From contig NZ_BAOP01000007.1 in NCBI RefSeq assembly GCF_000344135.1, positions 1-64,000 on the forward strand: 64,000 nucleotides of DNA, written 5' to 3'. A program made the translations under genes and the position numbers. The stretch is from Gordonia malaquae NBRC 108250. Lineage in GTDB: Bacteria; Actinomycetota; Actinomycetes; Mycobacteriales; Mycobacteriaceae. The notes below the pieces were generated by a model. It searched no databases, had not been told where the DNA came from, and saw only the letters and a program-made list of their open reading frames with translations. Positions 44,131-52,109 of this stretch are shown piece by piece (position 1 is the first letter of the stretch; every line of letters starts with the position of its first letter).

Positions 44131-45162
44131 TCACAGGTGGTTTCGGTACGACTCGAAGTCGGCGTCGGGTTCGCCGCTCGGCGCGAAGTGGCTGACGTTG
44201 CGGAGGGTGTGATCCCACTCCTCCTCGGGCCGCCAGACGGCCTTCACGCGCATGCCCATTCGGACTTCAGACGCCTCGACGTCGAGGATCAGATGCAGAA
44301 ACGGGATGTCGGCACCGTCGAGCAGCACGTAGGCCGCCACGTAGGGCGGCTTGATCTGCTGGCCGAGGAACGGCACGTTCACGATGCAGAACGTGGTGAT
44401 CGTGCCGGTGTCCGCGAGCTCGACGCGCTCGGTGGTCAGCGACCCGTCGGCAGGCGACACGACACGCGGAGGGAAGTACACCTCGCCGGTCTCGACGCGT
44501 CCGCCGATGAGCTTGCCCGCCTTGAGACCCTCGAGGTACCAGGACTCCGACTCGGTCGCAGTGTGCTTGACGGTCATGCCGATGGGCGTGGTGATGACGA
44601 CGTTGCCGTCGGCGTCGGCGATCGATTCCGAGCCCGCCGCGGATTCGTCTCCCGCTCCCCGAGCGGAGTCGAGGGGTTCGCCCAGCGCGAAGTGCGAGAT
44701 GTCGTCGATGCGGCCGGTGCGGACCTCACGCCAGACGGCGTGGACCCGTGCGCCGGTGCTCAACTCGGACGCCGAGTCGGCGGCGACTGCGTGCAGCAGT
44801 GCGGTGTCGGCGCCGTCGAGCTTGATCAAAGCCCATGCGAACGGTTGGTCGAGGGGCTGTTCGGGTGATGGCGACGGCTGCCACGTCCAGGTTTGGACGG
44901 TTCCGACCGAGGCGACGTCGACGATGTCGGACGTCGCGGCGCCCGTCGTCGGATCGAACTCTGTCGGAGGGACGCTGACGCGGCCGTCGGATCCGCGGCT
45001 TCCGACGATTCGGCCGTCGCGCAGTGCGAGGGCGAACTGCGACAGGACGGGGCCGAGCGACCTCGTGTAGTCGAAGGAGTTCTTCAGCTCGGCGGACAGG
45101 ATCACCGACTCCGGGTCGGGCACCGCCACTTCGGGGCTTATGTGTTCTGCACTAGTGGTCAC
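44131..45162 (-). CDS. Tandem DUF35 (OB-fold) protein, partner of Ltp3/Ltp4
   Basis: The 343-aa protein has two DUF35/ChsH2-like OB domains. The first runs about residues 20-150 (VQTWTWQPSPSPEQPLDQPF, WALIKLDGADTALLHAVAAD), the second about 190-330 (SWYLEGLKAGKLIGGRVETG, VYFPPRVVSPADGSLTTERV, YVLLDGADIPFLHLILDVEA). It matches Rv3521. No zinc-finger cysteines are visible at the usual place. The inter-domain linker carries PLDSARGAGDESAA, encoded by a copy of the 38-bp dispersed repeat. The start is GTG 45162, beside the KstR-type box. Confidence 0.88.
   Translation of the reverse strand: MTTSAEHISPEVAVPDPESVILSAELKNSFDYTRSLGPVLSQFALALRDGRIVGSRGSDGRVSVPPTEFDPTTGAATSDIVDVASVGTVQTWTWQPSPSPEQPLDQPFAWALIKLDGADTALLHAVAADSASELSTGARVHAVWREVRTGRIDDISHFALGEPLDSARGAGDESAAGSESIADADGNVVITTPIGMTVKHTATESESWYLEGLKAGKLIGGRVETGEVYFPPRVVSPADGSLTTERVELADTGTITTFCIVNVPFLGQQIKPPYVAAYVLLDGADIPFLHLILDVEASEVRMGMRVKAVWRPEEEWDHTLRNVSHFAPSGEPDADFESYRNHL
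44639..44676. repeat. 38-bp dispersed repeat, copy inside the DUF35 gene
   Basis: Nearly identical to the intergenic copy at 41851-41888. It is read in frame on the minus strand as PLDSARGAGDESAA in the linker between the two DUF35 domains, where an insertion would be tolerated. Confidence 0.8.
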
Positions 45163-45170
45163 CTTCGAAG

Positions 45171-45184
45171 TAGAACACGTTCTA
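45171..45184. promoter_or_regulatory. KstR operator between the DUF35-ltp4-ltp3 operon and the F420-type gene
   Basis: TAGAACACGTTCTA fits TnnAACnnGTTnnA exactly, the same 14-mer as at 33172. It serves two divergent promoters in a 62-base gap. Confidence 0.88.
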
Positions 45185-45224
45185 GTATTGCTGGCAAGGA
45201 ATGTTCTGCGAAAGGTGAGCGCGC

Positions 45225-46259
45225 GTGAAACTCGGTCTGCAACTCGGCTACTGGGGCCAAGGTCCCATCCCCAACGCGGCGGAACTCGTCGGTGCCGCCG
45301 AGGAGGCTGGATTCGACTCCGTCTTCACTGCCGAATCATGGGGATCGGACGCGTACACCCCGCTCGCCTGGTGGGGTTCGCAGACGTCCCGGGTCCGCCT
45401 CGGGACCGCTGTCGCACAGATGTCGGCCCGCACGCCGACCGCGCTCGCGATGGCCGCATTGACCATCGACCATCTCTCCGGCGGCAGGCACATCATCGGA
45501 CTCGGCGTCTCGGGTCCGCAGGTGGTGGAGGGATGGTATGGCCAGCCGTTCGCCAAACCGCTCGCCCGCACCCGCGAGTACGTTCAGGTGATCCGTGACG
45601 TCCTCGCGCGTGAAGGCGCTGTGCGGAACGACGGCCCGCACTACCCGCTGCCACTCGCCGAGGGGCCCGGCGTGTCCGGTCTCGGCAAGCCGCTCAAGCC
45701 GATCACCCATCCGCTTCGTGCGGACATCCCGATCTGGCTCGGCGCCGAAGGGCCGAAGAACGTCGCGCAGACGGCGGAGATCGCCGACGGCTGGCTCGCC
45801 GTGTTCTACACCCCGCGCATCTCGCCGATGTTCAACGGCTGGCTCGACGAGGGCTTCGCGAGGCCGGATGCCCGGCGCACGCGTGAGACTTTCGAGATCG
45901 CCGCGAACGCCCAGTGCGTGATCACCGACGACGTCGCCGCCGCTCTCGATCGCTATCGGCCTTCCGCCGCCCTGTATGTGGGCGGGATGGGCGCCAAGGA
46001 GAAGAACTTCCACGCCGACCTGTACCGCCGGATGGGCTACGGCGACGTCGTCGACGAGGTGACGCGACTCTTCCTCTCCGGCAAGAAGGCCGAGGCGGTC
46101 GCCGCGGTGCCGGACGAGATGGTCCGCGAGACGATGCTCGTCGGAACCAAGGATCAGGTCCGTGAGCAGATCAAGGAATGGGAGGCCTCCGGCGTCACCA
46201 CGCTCATGGTCACCGCCCGCGACACCGACACCATCCGGGAGCTCGCGACGCTCGTCTGA
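45225..46259 (+). CDS. LLM-class F420-dependent oxidoreductase (Rv3520c-like)
   Basis: The 344-aa protein has the luciferase-like TIM-barrel fold of F420-dependent enzymes: LGLQLGYWGQGPIPNAAELV, FDSVFTAESWGSDAYTPLAW, GRHIIGLGVSGPQVVEGWYG and PIWLGAEGPKNVAQTAEIAD. Its place divergent from the DUF35 gene matches Rv3520c-Rv3521. The sterol substrate is not known. GTG 45225 lies 8 bases after AAAGGTGAG. The KstR-type box upstream puts it in the sterol regulon. Confidence 0.9.
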   Translation: MKLGLQLGYWGQGPIPNAAELVGAAEEAGFDSVFTAESWGSDAYTPLAWWGSQTSRVRLGTAVAQMSARTPTALAMAALTIDHLSGGRHIIGLGVSGPQVVEGWYGQPFAKPLARTREYVQVIRDVLAREGAVRNDGPHYPLPLAEGPGVSGLGKPLKPITHPLRADIPIWLGAEGPKNVAQTAEIADGWLAVFYTPRISPMFNGWLDEGFARPDARRTRETFEIAANAQCVITDDVAAALDRYRPSAALYVGGMGAKEKNFHADLYRRMGYGDVVDEVTRLFLSGKKAEAVAAVPDEMVRETMLVGTKDQVREQIKEWEASGVTTLMVTARDTDTIRELATLV

Positions 46260-46286
46260 TCGGCGGCGACTGCGACGACAGCGCCG

Positions 46287-46352
46287 AATGTTCCCCGATT
46301 CCGGCGTTCACGCACCGAATATCGCGGCAGATGGTCGGAACTGGGGAACATT
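46287..46352. terminator. Long-loop inverted repeat after the F420-type gene
   Basis: AATGTTCCCC at 46287-46296 pairs with GGGGAACATT at 46343-46352, and TTCCG with CGGAA inside, with a loop of about 31 bases. Its position between convergent genes suggests a terminator. Confidence 0.5.
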
Positions 46353-46374
46353 GCGCAGCGGCGGACCGTCGGCA

Positions 46375-46461
46375 CTAGTCTTCGACAGTCACAGACAGAA
46401 CCTCGTCGGCGGTCGGCGGGTTGGCCTCGTAGTCGTCAGCCATTGTGTCGTAGTCGGGCAT
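46375..46461 (-). CDS. 28-aa small ORF
   Basis: ATG 46461 with AGAGGA about 8 bases upstream encodes MPDYDTMADDYEANPPTADE followed by VLSVTVED and TAG. It is highly acidic, with no membrane segment. I do not recognise it. It could be a small regulatory protein or the N-terminal remnant of an antitoxin-like gene. The strong ribosome site is the main support. Confidence 0.4.
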   Translation of the reverse strand: MPDYDTMADDYEANPPTADEVLSVTVED

Positions 46462-46542
46462 CGGTGGTTCCTCTCGTGTGGTGACGGGCCTCGTGGTGCT
46501 GATGACGAGAGCCGCACCCCGGTGTCCGACTTCGAGCCGGCC

Positions 46543-47010
46543 CTACGGCGCGACGACGGTCGACGTGCAGGTGCGGGCGGGCACGGCCCAGACGGCGTTG
46601 CGGTTTGTCGTCGTCAGAGTGAGGCGCACCTTGCCGGGGCCGAAGGTCGAGCGCTTGACGGTGAAGTTGTGGACGCCGGTGTTCGGCGGGCGGACGATGC
46701 TGTTGTCGACGAGGACACCGTTGCGACCGGTCTGCAGGTTCTTCCACGCGAGACGTGCGTGGGAGTCGTAGCCGAGCCCGAGCCACAGGCTGCCGTACGT
46801 GATCTGCATGTAGACAGTCCCCGCATATTCCGACACGAACACTCGGTTCGGTTGGTACGGCATGTCGACGACGTTCGGACTCAGATTGGTGCAGTCGCCG
46901 ATCGGGTAGGTCTTGGTGACGGCCGACGCGTCGCCCGCGGGGGCGAGAATGAGGGCTGCGGCACCGGCCGCGGCGACGGCTCCCGCGGCGAGTCGGGTGC
47001 GGACGGACAT
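46543..47010 (-). CDS. Secreted protein of unknown function
   Basis: The 155-aa product has a signal peptide (MSVRTRLAAGAVAAAGAAAL, cleavage after ASA near 29) and a beta-rich exported part with two cysteines (GDCTNLSPNV and ARTCTSTVV), which may form a disulfide joining both ends. GVHNFTVKRSTFGPGKVRLT is typical of small beta-sandwich proteins. AGGAGG precedes ATG 47010. It is not recognised further. Confidence 0.7.
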   Translation of the reverse strand: MSVRTRLAAGAVAAAGAAALILAPAGDASAVTKTYPIGDCTNLSPNVVDMPYQPNRVFVSEYAGTVYMQITYGSLWLGLGYDSHARLAWKNLQTGRNGVLVDNSIVRPPNTGVHNFTVKRSTFGPGKVRLTLTTTNRNAVWAVPARTCTSTVVAP

Positions 47011-47094
47011 GAGGGGACCTCCTGGTTTGAACGGCCTATGTCCTGATTGTCGTCGCCTGGCACGGATTTGTTAGTCCGTTCGTCGGATTCTCAG

Positions 47095-48009
47095 TCAGGA
47101 CGCCTCCGGGACGAGCGCCTGCGGAGCGAACGCGGCGGCGATGTCGGCCGACCGGCGACGGGCGTCGGACGTGGTCACAACTCTTTCGGCGCGACGCCGC
47201 GCGATCTTCGACAAACTGTCCGCACCCTCGTTCAGCAGCATGCCGTCGTGTCCGGGCACCCAGCGGAATGCCAGACGGCCCCGATCGGAGGCGACGGCTC
47301 TGCGGAACGCAGAGATGTCCGGCGACGCGGCGCTCAACCATGCCGGGCCGGGGCCGCCTCGACGCCACGCTGCGATCACGTCGAGTGCGTCGCGGCAGTC
47401 CATCAGCACGTCCAGGCGTCGATTGGGAATCGCGTCGACCGCCGCTGCCGCAGCCTCGAGCTCGGCGATCAGAACCCGACGGATGTGAGGGTGGCGACTC
47501 CGGTCGACCCGGCGCAGTGATCCGTACTCACCGTTCGCGGCCAACCATGCAGATCCGATCGCGGCACCCTTCACCGAGCCGTCGGTCGCGACGACGATCG
47601 CCGGCAGGGTCGCGGCTGCCCGACGGAGCCACTTGCGAAGGGCCGACGACACCAGTTCAAGCGGCCGATGGTCGGCGGCGTGTGCCGATTCGAGACGTAC
47701 ACGCGGGAAGCAGGCCTCCAGTTGGCGGGCGTGACCGGGCGTAGGTCGAGGGCGTTCGATGTCGGCGACAACTCGGATCGAGACATCGGAGCTGATCGAA
47801 CTCCGCAGAGCGTGGAGCGCATCGATCGCCGCGACCCGCGGCCACCGCGTGTGCACTTCGGCGGACCACGTGCCGAGTCCGGACATCGCCAGGTAGCGGC
47901 AACGGTCGGCGTCGAAGCGCATCACCGCGAGATGCACGTCGTGGACGGGCAGGACACGCGGCATGATCACGCCTGCGGCCAGCGGGATCGCCGTCGGAAC
48001 GGGCGTCAT
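47095..48009 (-). CDS. RNase H-like protein with an extra N-terminal domain
   Basis: The C-terminal half of this 304-aa protein is an RNase HI fold: VVATDGSVKGAAIGSAWLAA (first aspartate, about 145), VLIAELEAAAAAVDAIPN (glutamate), VLMDCRDALDVIAAW (second aspartate) and FRWVPGHDGMLLNEGADSLS (histidine and last aspartate). All four acidic residues seem to be present, so it may cleave RNA in RNA-DNA hybrids. The first 130 residues (VLPVHDVHLAVMRFDADRCR, YLAMSGLGTWSAEVHTRWPR) are not recognised. GGAAGGAG precedes ATG 48009. Confidence 0.72.
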   Translation of the reverse strand: MTPVPTAIPLAAGVIMPRVLPVHDVHLAVMRFDADRCRYLAMSGLGTWSAEVHTRWPRVAAIDALHALRSSISSDVSIRVVADIERPRPTPGHARQLEACFPRVRLESAHAADHRPLELVSSALRKWLRRAAATLPAIVVATDGSVKGAAIGSAWLAANGEYGSLRRVDRSRHPHIRRVLIAELEAAAAAVDAIPNRRLDVLMDCRDALDVIAAWRRGGPGPAWLSAASPDISAFRRAVASDRGRLAFRWVPGHDGMLLNEGADSLSKIARRRAERVVTTSDARRRSADIAAAFAPQALVPEAS

Positions 48010-48074
48010 CGAGGTCTCCTTCCACTTCTCTCATCGAGGTGTGGCCAGGAGCGTATCGACGCCCTACGACAGTC

Positions 48075-48878
48075 TTACTCGCCGGTGAAGACCGGCTTCT
48101 CGCGATTCGCGAACGCGCGGGGGCCGATCTTCGCGTCCGCGGACTTGAACACGGCGGCACCGAGTTCGGCGTCGATCTTGAACGCCTCTTCCTCGTGAAG
48201 GCCCTCGGAGTCGCGGATGGTCTTGAGGATGGCCTGCACGGCGAGAGGGCCGTTGGCGGCGATCTGATCGGCGATCTCAAGGGCCTTGTCGAGAGCGGAG
48301 CCGTCGGGGACGAGGTAGCCGATCAGGCCGTACTCCTTGGCTTCGGCCGCGGTGATGTGACGGCCGGTCAGGAGGATGTCGGCGGCGATCGTGTACGGGA
48401 TCTGCCGGACGAGGCGGACGGCGCTGCCGCCGAGCGGGAACAGGCCCCACTTGGCTTCGGAGACGCCGAACTTGGCGCTCTCACCCGCGACGCGGATGTC
48501 GGTGCCCTGCAGGATCTCCGTGCCGCCCGCGATTGCCGGACCCTCGACGGCCGCGATCAGCGGCTTCGTCAGTCGGCGACCCTTGAGCAGTGCGGGAAGT
48601 CGCGTCAAGTCCCAGCCGCCCTCGGCGAACTTGTCGCCCGGCGCCTTCTTGTTCATGTCCTTGAGGTCGGCGCCTGCGCAGAAGTACCCACCTGCTCCGG
48701 TCAGAATCGCGACGCGGATGTCCGGATCGGCGTCCACCTGATCCCAGGCGTCTTCCATGATGCGCATCATCTCGCCCGACAGCGCGTTGCGCGCCTGCGG
48801 GCGGTTCATCGTGACGATCAGGACGTGCCCGCGCTTCTCGACGAGGCATTCCGGCGCGGTCTGGGTCTCGGTGGTCAT
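48075..48878 (-). CDS. echA19: EchA19, sterol side-chain enoyl-CoA hydratase
   Basis: The 267-aa crotonase hydrates the enoyl-CoA formed in the first side-chain beta-oxidation cycle. Visible are [40 protein letters not shown] (oxyanion hole, about 70), [20 protein letters not shown] and [20 protein letters not shown] (catalytic glutamate region replaced or shifted; not certain). It matches Rv3516 and is divergent from fadD19 as in Mycobacterium, with a KstR-type box between them. CAGGAG precedes the ATG. Confidence 0.9.
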   Translation of the reverse strand: MTTETQTAPECLVEKRGHVLIVTMNRPQARNALSGEMMRIMEDAWDQVDADPDIRVAILTGAGGYFCAGADLKDMNKKAPGDKFAEGGWDLTRLPALLKGRRLTKPLIAAVEGPAIAGGTEILQGTDIRVAGESAKFGVSEAKWGLFPLGGSAVRLVRQIPYTIAADILLTGRHITAAEAKEYGLIGYLVPDGSALDKALEIADQIAANGPLAVQAILKTIRDSEGLHEEEAFKIDAELGAAVFKSADAKIGPRAFANREKPVFTGE

Positions 48879-48939
48879 GGTTGCTCCTGTGGTCGACTGG
48901 GCGGGATGCGCCGAGTGTCACGAAATCCTTGCCGCGAAC

Positions 48940-48953
48940 GATAACACGTTCTA
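48940..48953. promoter_or_regulatory. KstR operator between echA19 and fadD19
   Basis: GATAACACGTTCTA matches TnnAACnnGTTnnA except for the first base. TAGTTT at 48952-48957 overlaps its end and lies 6 bases before the fadD19 ATG, a likely leaderless -10, so a bound repressor would block polymerase. Confidence 0.8.
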
Positions 48954-48963
48954 GTTTTGACGT

Positions 48964-50607
48964 ATGGCCTTCACGATTGCCGACTTGATCGAGCACGCCG
49001 TCGACTTGATGCCCGACCGCATCGCGCTCGAATCCGGCGACCAGCAGCGCACGTACGCCGAGATGGAGGCGCGTTCGAACGCGCTCGCCCACAAGCTTCG
49101 AGAGCTGGGTGTGCAGCCCGGCGACGCAGTGGGTCTGTACAGCAGAAACACGATCGAGTCGGTCGAGGCGATGATCGCCATCTTCAAGGCGCGCGCGGTG
49201 ATGGTGAACGTCAACTACCGCTACGTGGAAGCCGAACTGGAGCACATCTTCGCCGACTCCGGCATGAAGGTGCTCATCCACGAGGGGCTGTACTCCGACC
49301 GCGTCTGCAACGTGTTCTCGAATTCGAGCTACGACATCACTGCTCGCATCGTGATCCCTTTCGACTCCGCTCAAGGAGCAGAGGACGACTCCGCTCAAGG
49401 AACAGAAGCGGGGGTGACCGTCCTCGACTACGAGGATGCGATCGCGTCGTCGTCCAGCGAACGCGACTTCGAGGAGCGCAGCAACGACGACCTGTACATG
49501 CTGTACACCGGCGGCACCACGGGTAAGCCCAAGGGTGTCGTCTGGCGGCAGGAAGACGTGTGGCGCGTGCTGGGCGGCGGCATCGACTGGTACTCGGGCC
49601 GCCCGATCGAAGACGAGTGGGAACACGCGAAGACTGGAGCTGACGGCGGCCAGCTGGTGCGTTTCCCGATTCCGCCGTTCATCCACGGTGGTAGCCAGTG
49701 GGCCATCTTCCAGTCGCTGTTCGCCGGCGGCAAGGCCGTGGTCTACCCCGACTTCGACGCCGAAGCCGTCTGGCGGGCTGTCGAGAAGCACCAGGTGAAC
49801 GTCGTCTTCATCACCGGAGACGCGATGGGTCGTCCGATGATCGACGCGCTCGAAGCCGGTGAGTACAACACGTCGTCGGTGTTCTCCGTGGCGTCGTCGG
49901 CGGCGTTGTTCTCGCCGTCGGTCAAGGATCGCTACCTCGAGGCGTTCCCGAACGCGGTGATCGTCGACGCCATCGGCTCATCGGAGACGGGCTTCGGCGG
50001 CATGGGAATGGCGGTCAAGGGCCAGAGCAGGGTCGGCGCGCCGACGGTCAAGGCCGACCCCAACACCCACGTGCTCCGCGAGGACGGCACCCAGATCGAG
50101 CCCGGCAGCGACGAGACCGGCATGTTGGCCCGGACCGGGCACATCCCGCTCCGCTACCACAACGATCCGGTGAAGAGCGCCGGCACGTTCGTCGAGTTCA
50201 ACGGCGTCCGGTACTCCCTTCCCGGCGACCACGCCCGAGTGGAGGCCGACGGCACCATCACGATGCTGGGCCGCGGTTCGATGTCGATCAACACCGGCGG
50301 CGAGAAGGTGTTCCCCGAAGAGGTCGAGGCGGCTCTGAAAGCCCATCCGGAGGTGTTCGATGTCAGCGTCGTCGGCGTCCCGGACGACCGTTTCGGGCAG
50401 CGCGTCGCTGCGGTGATCGCCACGCGCGAAGGGGCTCGCCCCTCGTTGACCGCGCTGAACGAGGTGGTCCGCGCCGAACTCGCCGGGTACAAGACCCCGC
50501 GCAGCGTGTGGTTCGTCGACGACTTCAAGCGTTCGCCCGCGGGCAAGCCCGACTACCGCTGGGCGTCGAGCGTCACCACGTCGCGTCCCGCAGACGAAGC
50601 TCTCTAG
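48964..50607 (+). CDS. fadD19: FadD19, steroid side-chain acyl-CoA ligase
   Basis: The 547-aa ligase activates the C26/C27 steroid acid to its CoA ester. Similarity to Rv3515c runs throughout: LIEHAVDLMPDRIALESGDQ, NVNYRYVEAELEHIFADSGM, MLYTGGTTGKPKGVVWRQED, VVFITGDAMGRPMIDALEAG, AIGSSETGFGGMGMAVKGQS, SMSINTGGEKVFPEEVEAAL and RSPAGKPDYRWA. Near residue 137 it has an extra DSAQGAEDDSAQGTEA, encoded by a 24-bp tandem repeat absent from the mycobacterial protein. It is divergent from echA19. Confidence 0.93.
   Translation: MAFTIADLIEHAVDLMPDRIALESGDQQRTYAEMEARSNALAHKLRELGVQPGDAVGLYSRNTIESVEAMIAIFKARAVMVNVNYRYVEAELEHIFADSGMKVLIHEGLYSDRVCNVFSNSSYDITARIVIPFDSAQGAEDDSAQGTEAGVTVLDYEDAIASSSSERDFEERSNDDLYMLYTGGTTGKPKGVVWRQEDVWRVLGGGIDWYSGRPIEDEWEHAKTGADGGQLVRFPIPPFIHGGSQWAIFQSLFAGGKAVVYPDFDAEAVWRAVEKHQVNVVFITGDAMGRPMIDALEAGEYNTSSVFSVASSAALFSPSVKDRYLEAFPNAVIVDAIGSSETGFGGMGMAVKGQSRVGAPTVKADPNTHVLREDGTQIEPGSDETGMLARTGHIPLRYHNDPVKSAGTFVEFNGVRYSLPGDHARVEADGTITMLGRGSMSINTGGEKVFPEEVEAALKAHPEVFDVSVVGVPDDRFGQRVAAVIATREGARPSLTALNEVVRAELAGYKTPRSVWFVDDFKRSPAGKPDYRWASSVTTSRPADEAL
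49362..49408. repeat. In-frame 24-bp tandem repeat within fadD19
   Basis: CGACTCCGCTCAAGGAGCAG at 49362 recurs at 49386 as CGACTCCGCTCAAGGAACAG, a unit of 24 bases (8 codons, DSAQGAED/DSAQGTEA). The shared CGACTCCGCTC also occurs in the 38-bp repeats and in hairpin repeat copy 3. Confidence 0.75.
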
Positions 50608-50639
50608 ACCCCGCAGTGCCCCGACAACGAAGGACTTTC

Positions 50640-51773
50640 ATGAAGACTGATCTCGCCGAGAAGTTCGGCATCGAATACCCGATCTTCGGCTTCACGCCCA
50701 GTGAGCACGTCGCAGCGGCGATCAGCCGCGCGGGTGGGCTCGGCGTGCTGGGCTGCGTGCGGTTCAACGAGCCCGAAGAGCTCGACGCCGTCCTCGAATG
50801 GATGCACGAGAACACCGACGGCAAGCCGTTCGGCGTCGACGTGGTGATGCCCGCCAAGATTCCGACCGAGGGCTCCAAAGTCGACCTCGACACCATGATT
50901 CCGCCGGAGCACCGCGCATTCGTCGAGCGGACGCTCGACGATCTCGGCGTTCCGGCACTGCCAGACGGCGGCGATCGCATCAACACGGGTGTTCTCGGCT
51001 GGCTGCACTCGGTGGCTCGCTCGCACGTCGACGTCGCGATGGAGCACACCCGCAAGTACGGCCAGATCAAGCTGATCGCCAATGCTCTCGGCTCACCGCC
51101 GAAGGACGTCATCGACCTCGCGCACGAGAACGGCGTTCAGGTCGCGGCCCTCGCTGGGGCCAAAGAGCACGCACTGAGCCACGTCGACGCAGGTGTCGAC
51201 ATCGTGATCGCCCAGGGCTACGAAGGCGGCGGCCACACGGGTGAGGTCACGTCGATGATCCTGTGGCCGGAGCTCGTCGACGCCCTCGGCGACTCGGCGC
51301 CGGTGCTCGCGGCAGGCGGTGTGGGCAGCGGCAGGCAGATCGCCGCGGCGATCGCCATGGGTGCGCAGGGCGTCTGGATGGGCACCTACTGGCTGACCGC
51401 AGCCGAGTACAACCTCGGTGCGACGGGTGACGGCCCGTCCACGGTGCAGAAAGCGCTGCTCGCGGCGACCTCGCGCGACACCGTTCGACGCCGCATCTAC
51501 TCGGGGAAGCCGGCACGACTGCTCAAGACCAAGTGGACCGACGCGTGGGACGCCCCGGGTGCGCCGGACGCTCTGCCCATGCCGCTGCAGAACCTGCTCG
51601 TCGGTGAGGCGCACGCCCGGATCTCGCTCGCCGACGATCCCGGTGTAGTCGCGATGCCCGCCGGTCAGATCGTCGGGCGGTGCAATGAGATCACTCCGGT
51701 GGCCGAACTCATCGACGGGCTCGTCTCCGAGTACAAGGACGCGGTGGCCCGCATGAACGCGACCGTCGAGTAA
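50640..51773 (+). CDS. Nitronate monooxygenase-like flavoprotein
   Basis: The 377-aa FMN protein resembles the nitronate monooxygenase/enoyl reductase fold: FGIEYPIFGFTPSEHVAAAI, SRAGGLGVLGCVRFNEPEEL, DAGVDIVIAQGYEGGGHTGE, APVLAAGGVGSGRQIAAAIA and MGAQGVWMGTYWLTAAEYN. It lies 32 bases after fadD19 and probably in its operon. Unlike IpdC it contains a long loop (KIPTEGSKVDLDTMIPPEHR). Its reaction in sterol metabolism is unknown. GAAGGAC precedes ATG 50640. Confidence 0.85.
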   Translation: MKTDLAEKFGIEYPIFGFTPSEHVAAAISRAGGLGVLGCVRFNEPEELDAVLEWMHENTDGKPFGVDVVMPAKIPTEGSKVDLDTMIPPEHRAFVERTLDDLGVPALPDGGDRINTGVLGWLHSVARSHVDVAMEHTRKYGQIKLIANALGSPPKDVIDLAHENGVQVAALAGAKEHALSHVDAGVDIVIAQGYEGGGHTGEVTSMILWPELVDALGDSAPVLAAGGVGSGRQIAAAIAMGAQGVWMGTYWLTAAEYNLGATGDGPSTVQKALLAATSRDTVRRRIYSGKPARLLKTKWTDAWDAPGAPDALPMPLQNLLVGEAHARISLADDPGVVAMPAGQIVGRCNEITPVAELIDGLVSEYKDAVARMNATVE

Positions 51774-51788
51774 TTCGACCGAGCGCAC

Positions 51789-51833
51789 GCAGACGGCCGG
51801 ACGATCGAACAGGGCGATCGTCCGGCCGTCTGC
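51789..51833. terminator. Terminator after the fadD19 operon
   Basis: A perfect 19-bp stem (51789-51807 with 51815-51833) and a 7-base loop lies between the convergent nitronate monooxygenase-like gene and rpmE2. Bases 51836-51868 just beyond contain TGCTCAAGGAGCA, similar to the dispersed repeats. Confidence 0.85.
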
Positions 51834-51853
51834 GCTTCGACTCGCTTCCCTGC

Positions 51854-52108
51854 TCAAGGAGCAGTGGGGAGCCCGTACCGGCGACGGAACCGCTCGACGC
51901 GGCCCTCGGTGTCCATGACCCGCTGCGCGCCGGTCCAGAACGGGTGCGAATCGCTCGTCACGTCGACGGTGATCACCGGGTAGGTGTTGCCGTCCGACCA
52001 GACGACGGTGTTCTCGGAGGTCGCGGTGGAACGGGTCAGGAACTCCTTGCCGGTGGCGGCGTCGCGGAACACGACGGGGCCGTATGCGGGGTGGATTCCG
52101 GTCTTCAT
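51854..52108 (-). CDS. rpmE2: Ribosomal protein L31 type B (zinc-free paralog)
   Basis: The 84-aa protein ([52 protein letters not shown]) is the L31 type B form without CxxC zinc-binding cysteines. Under zinc limitation such paralogs replace the zinc-binding L31 and free zinc. It starts one base after the cobW-like stop on the same strand. The promoter of that gene has a Zur-like site. Confidence 0.93.
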   Translation of the reverse strand: MKTGIHPAYGPVVFRDAATGKEFLTRSTATSENTVVWSDGNTYPVITVDVTSDSHPFWTGAQRVMDTEGRVERFRRRYGLPTAP

Positions 52109-52109
52109 G

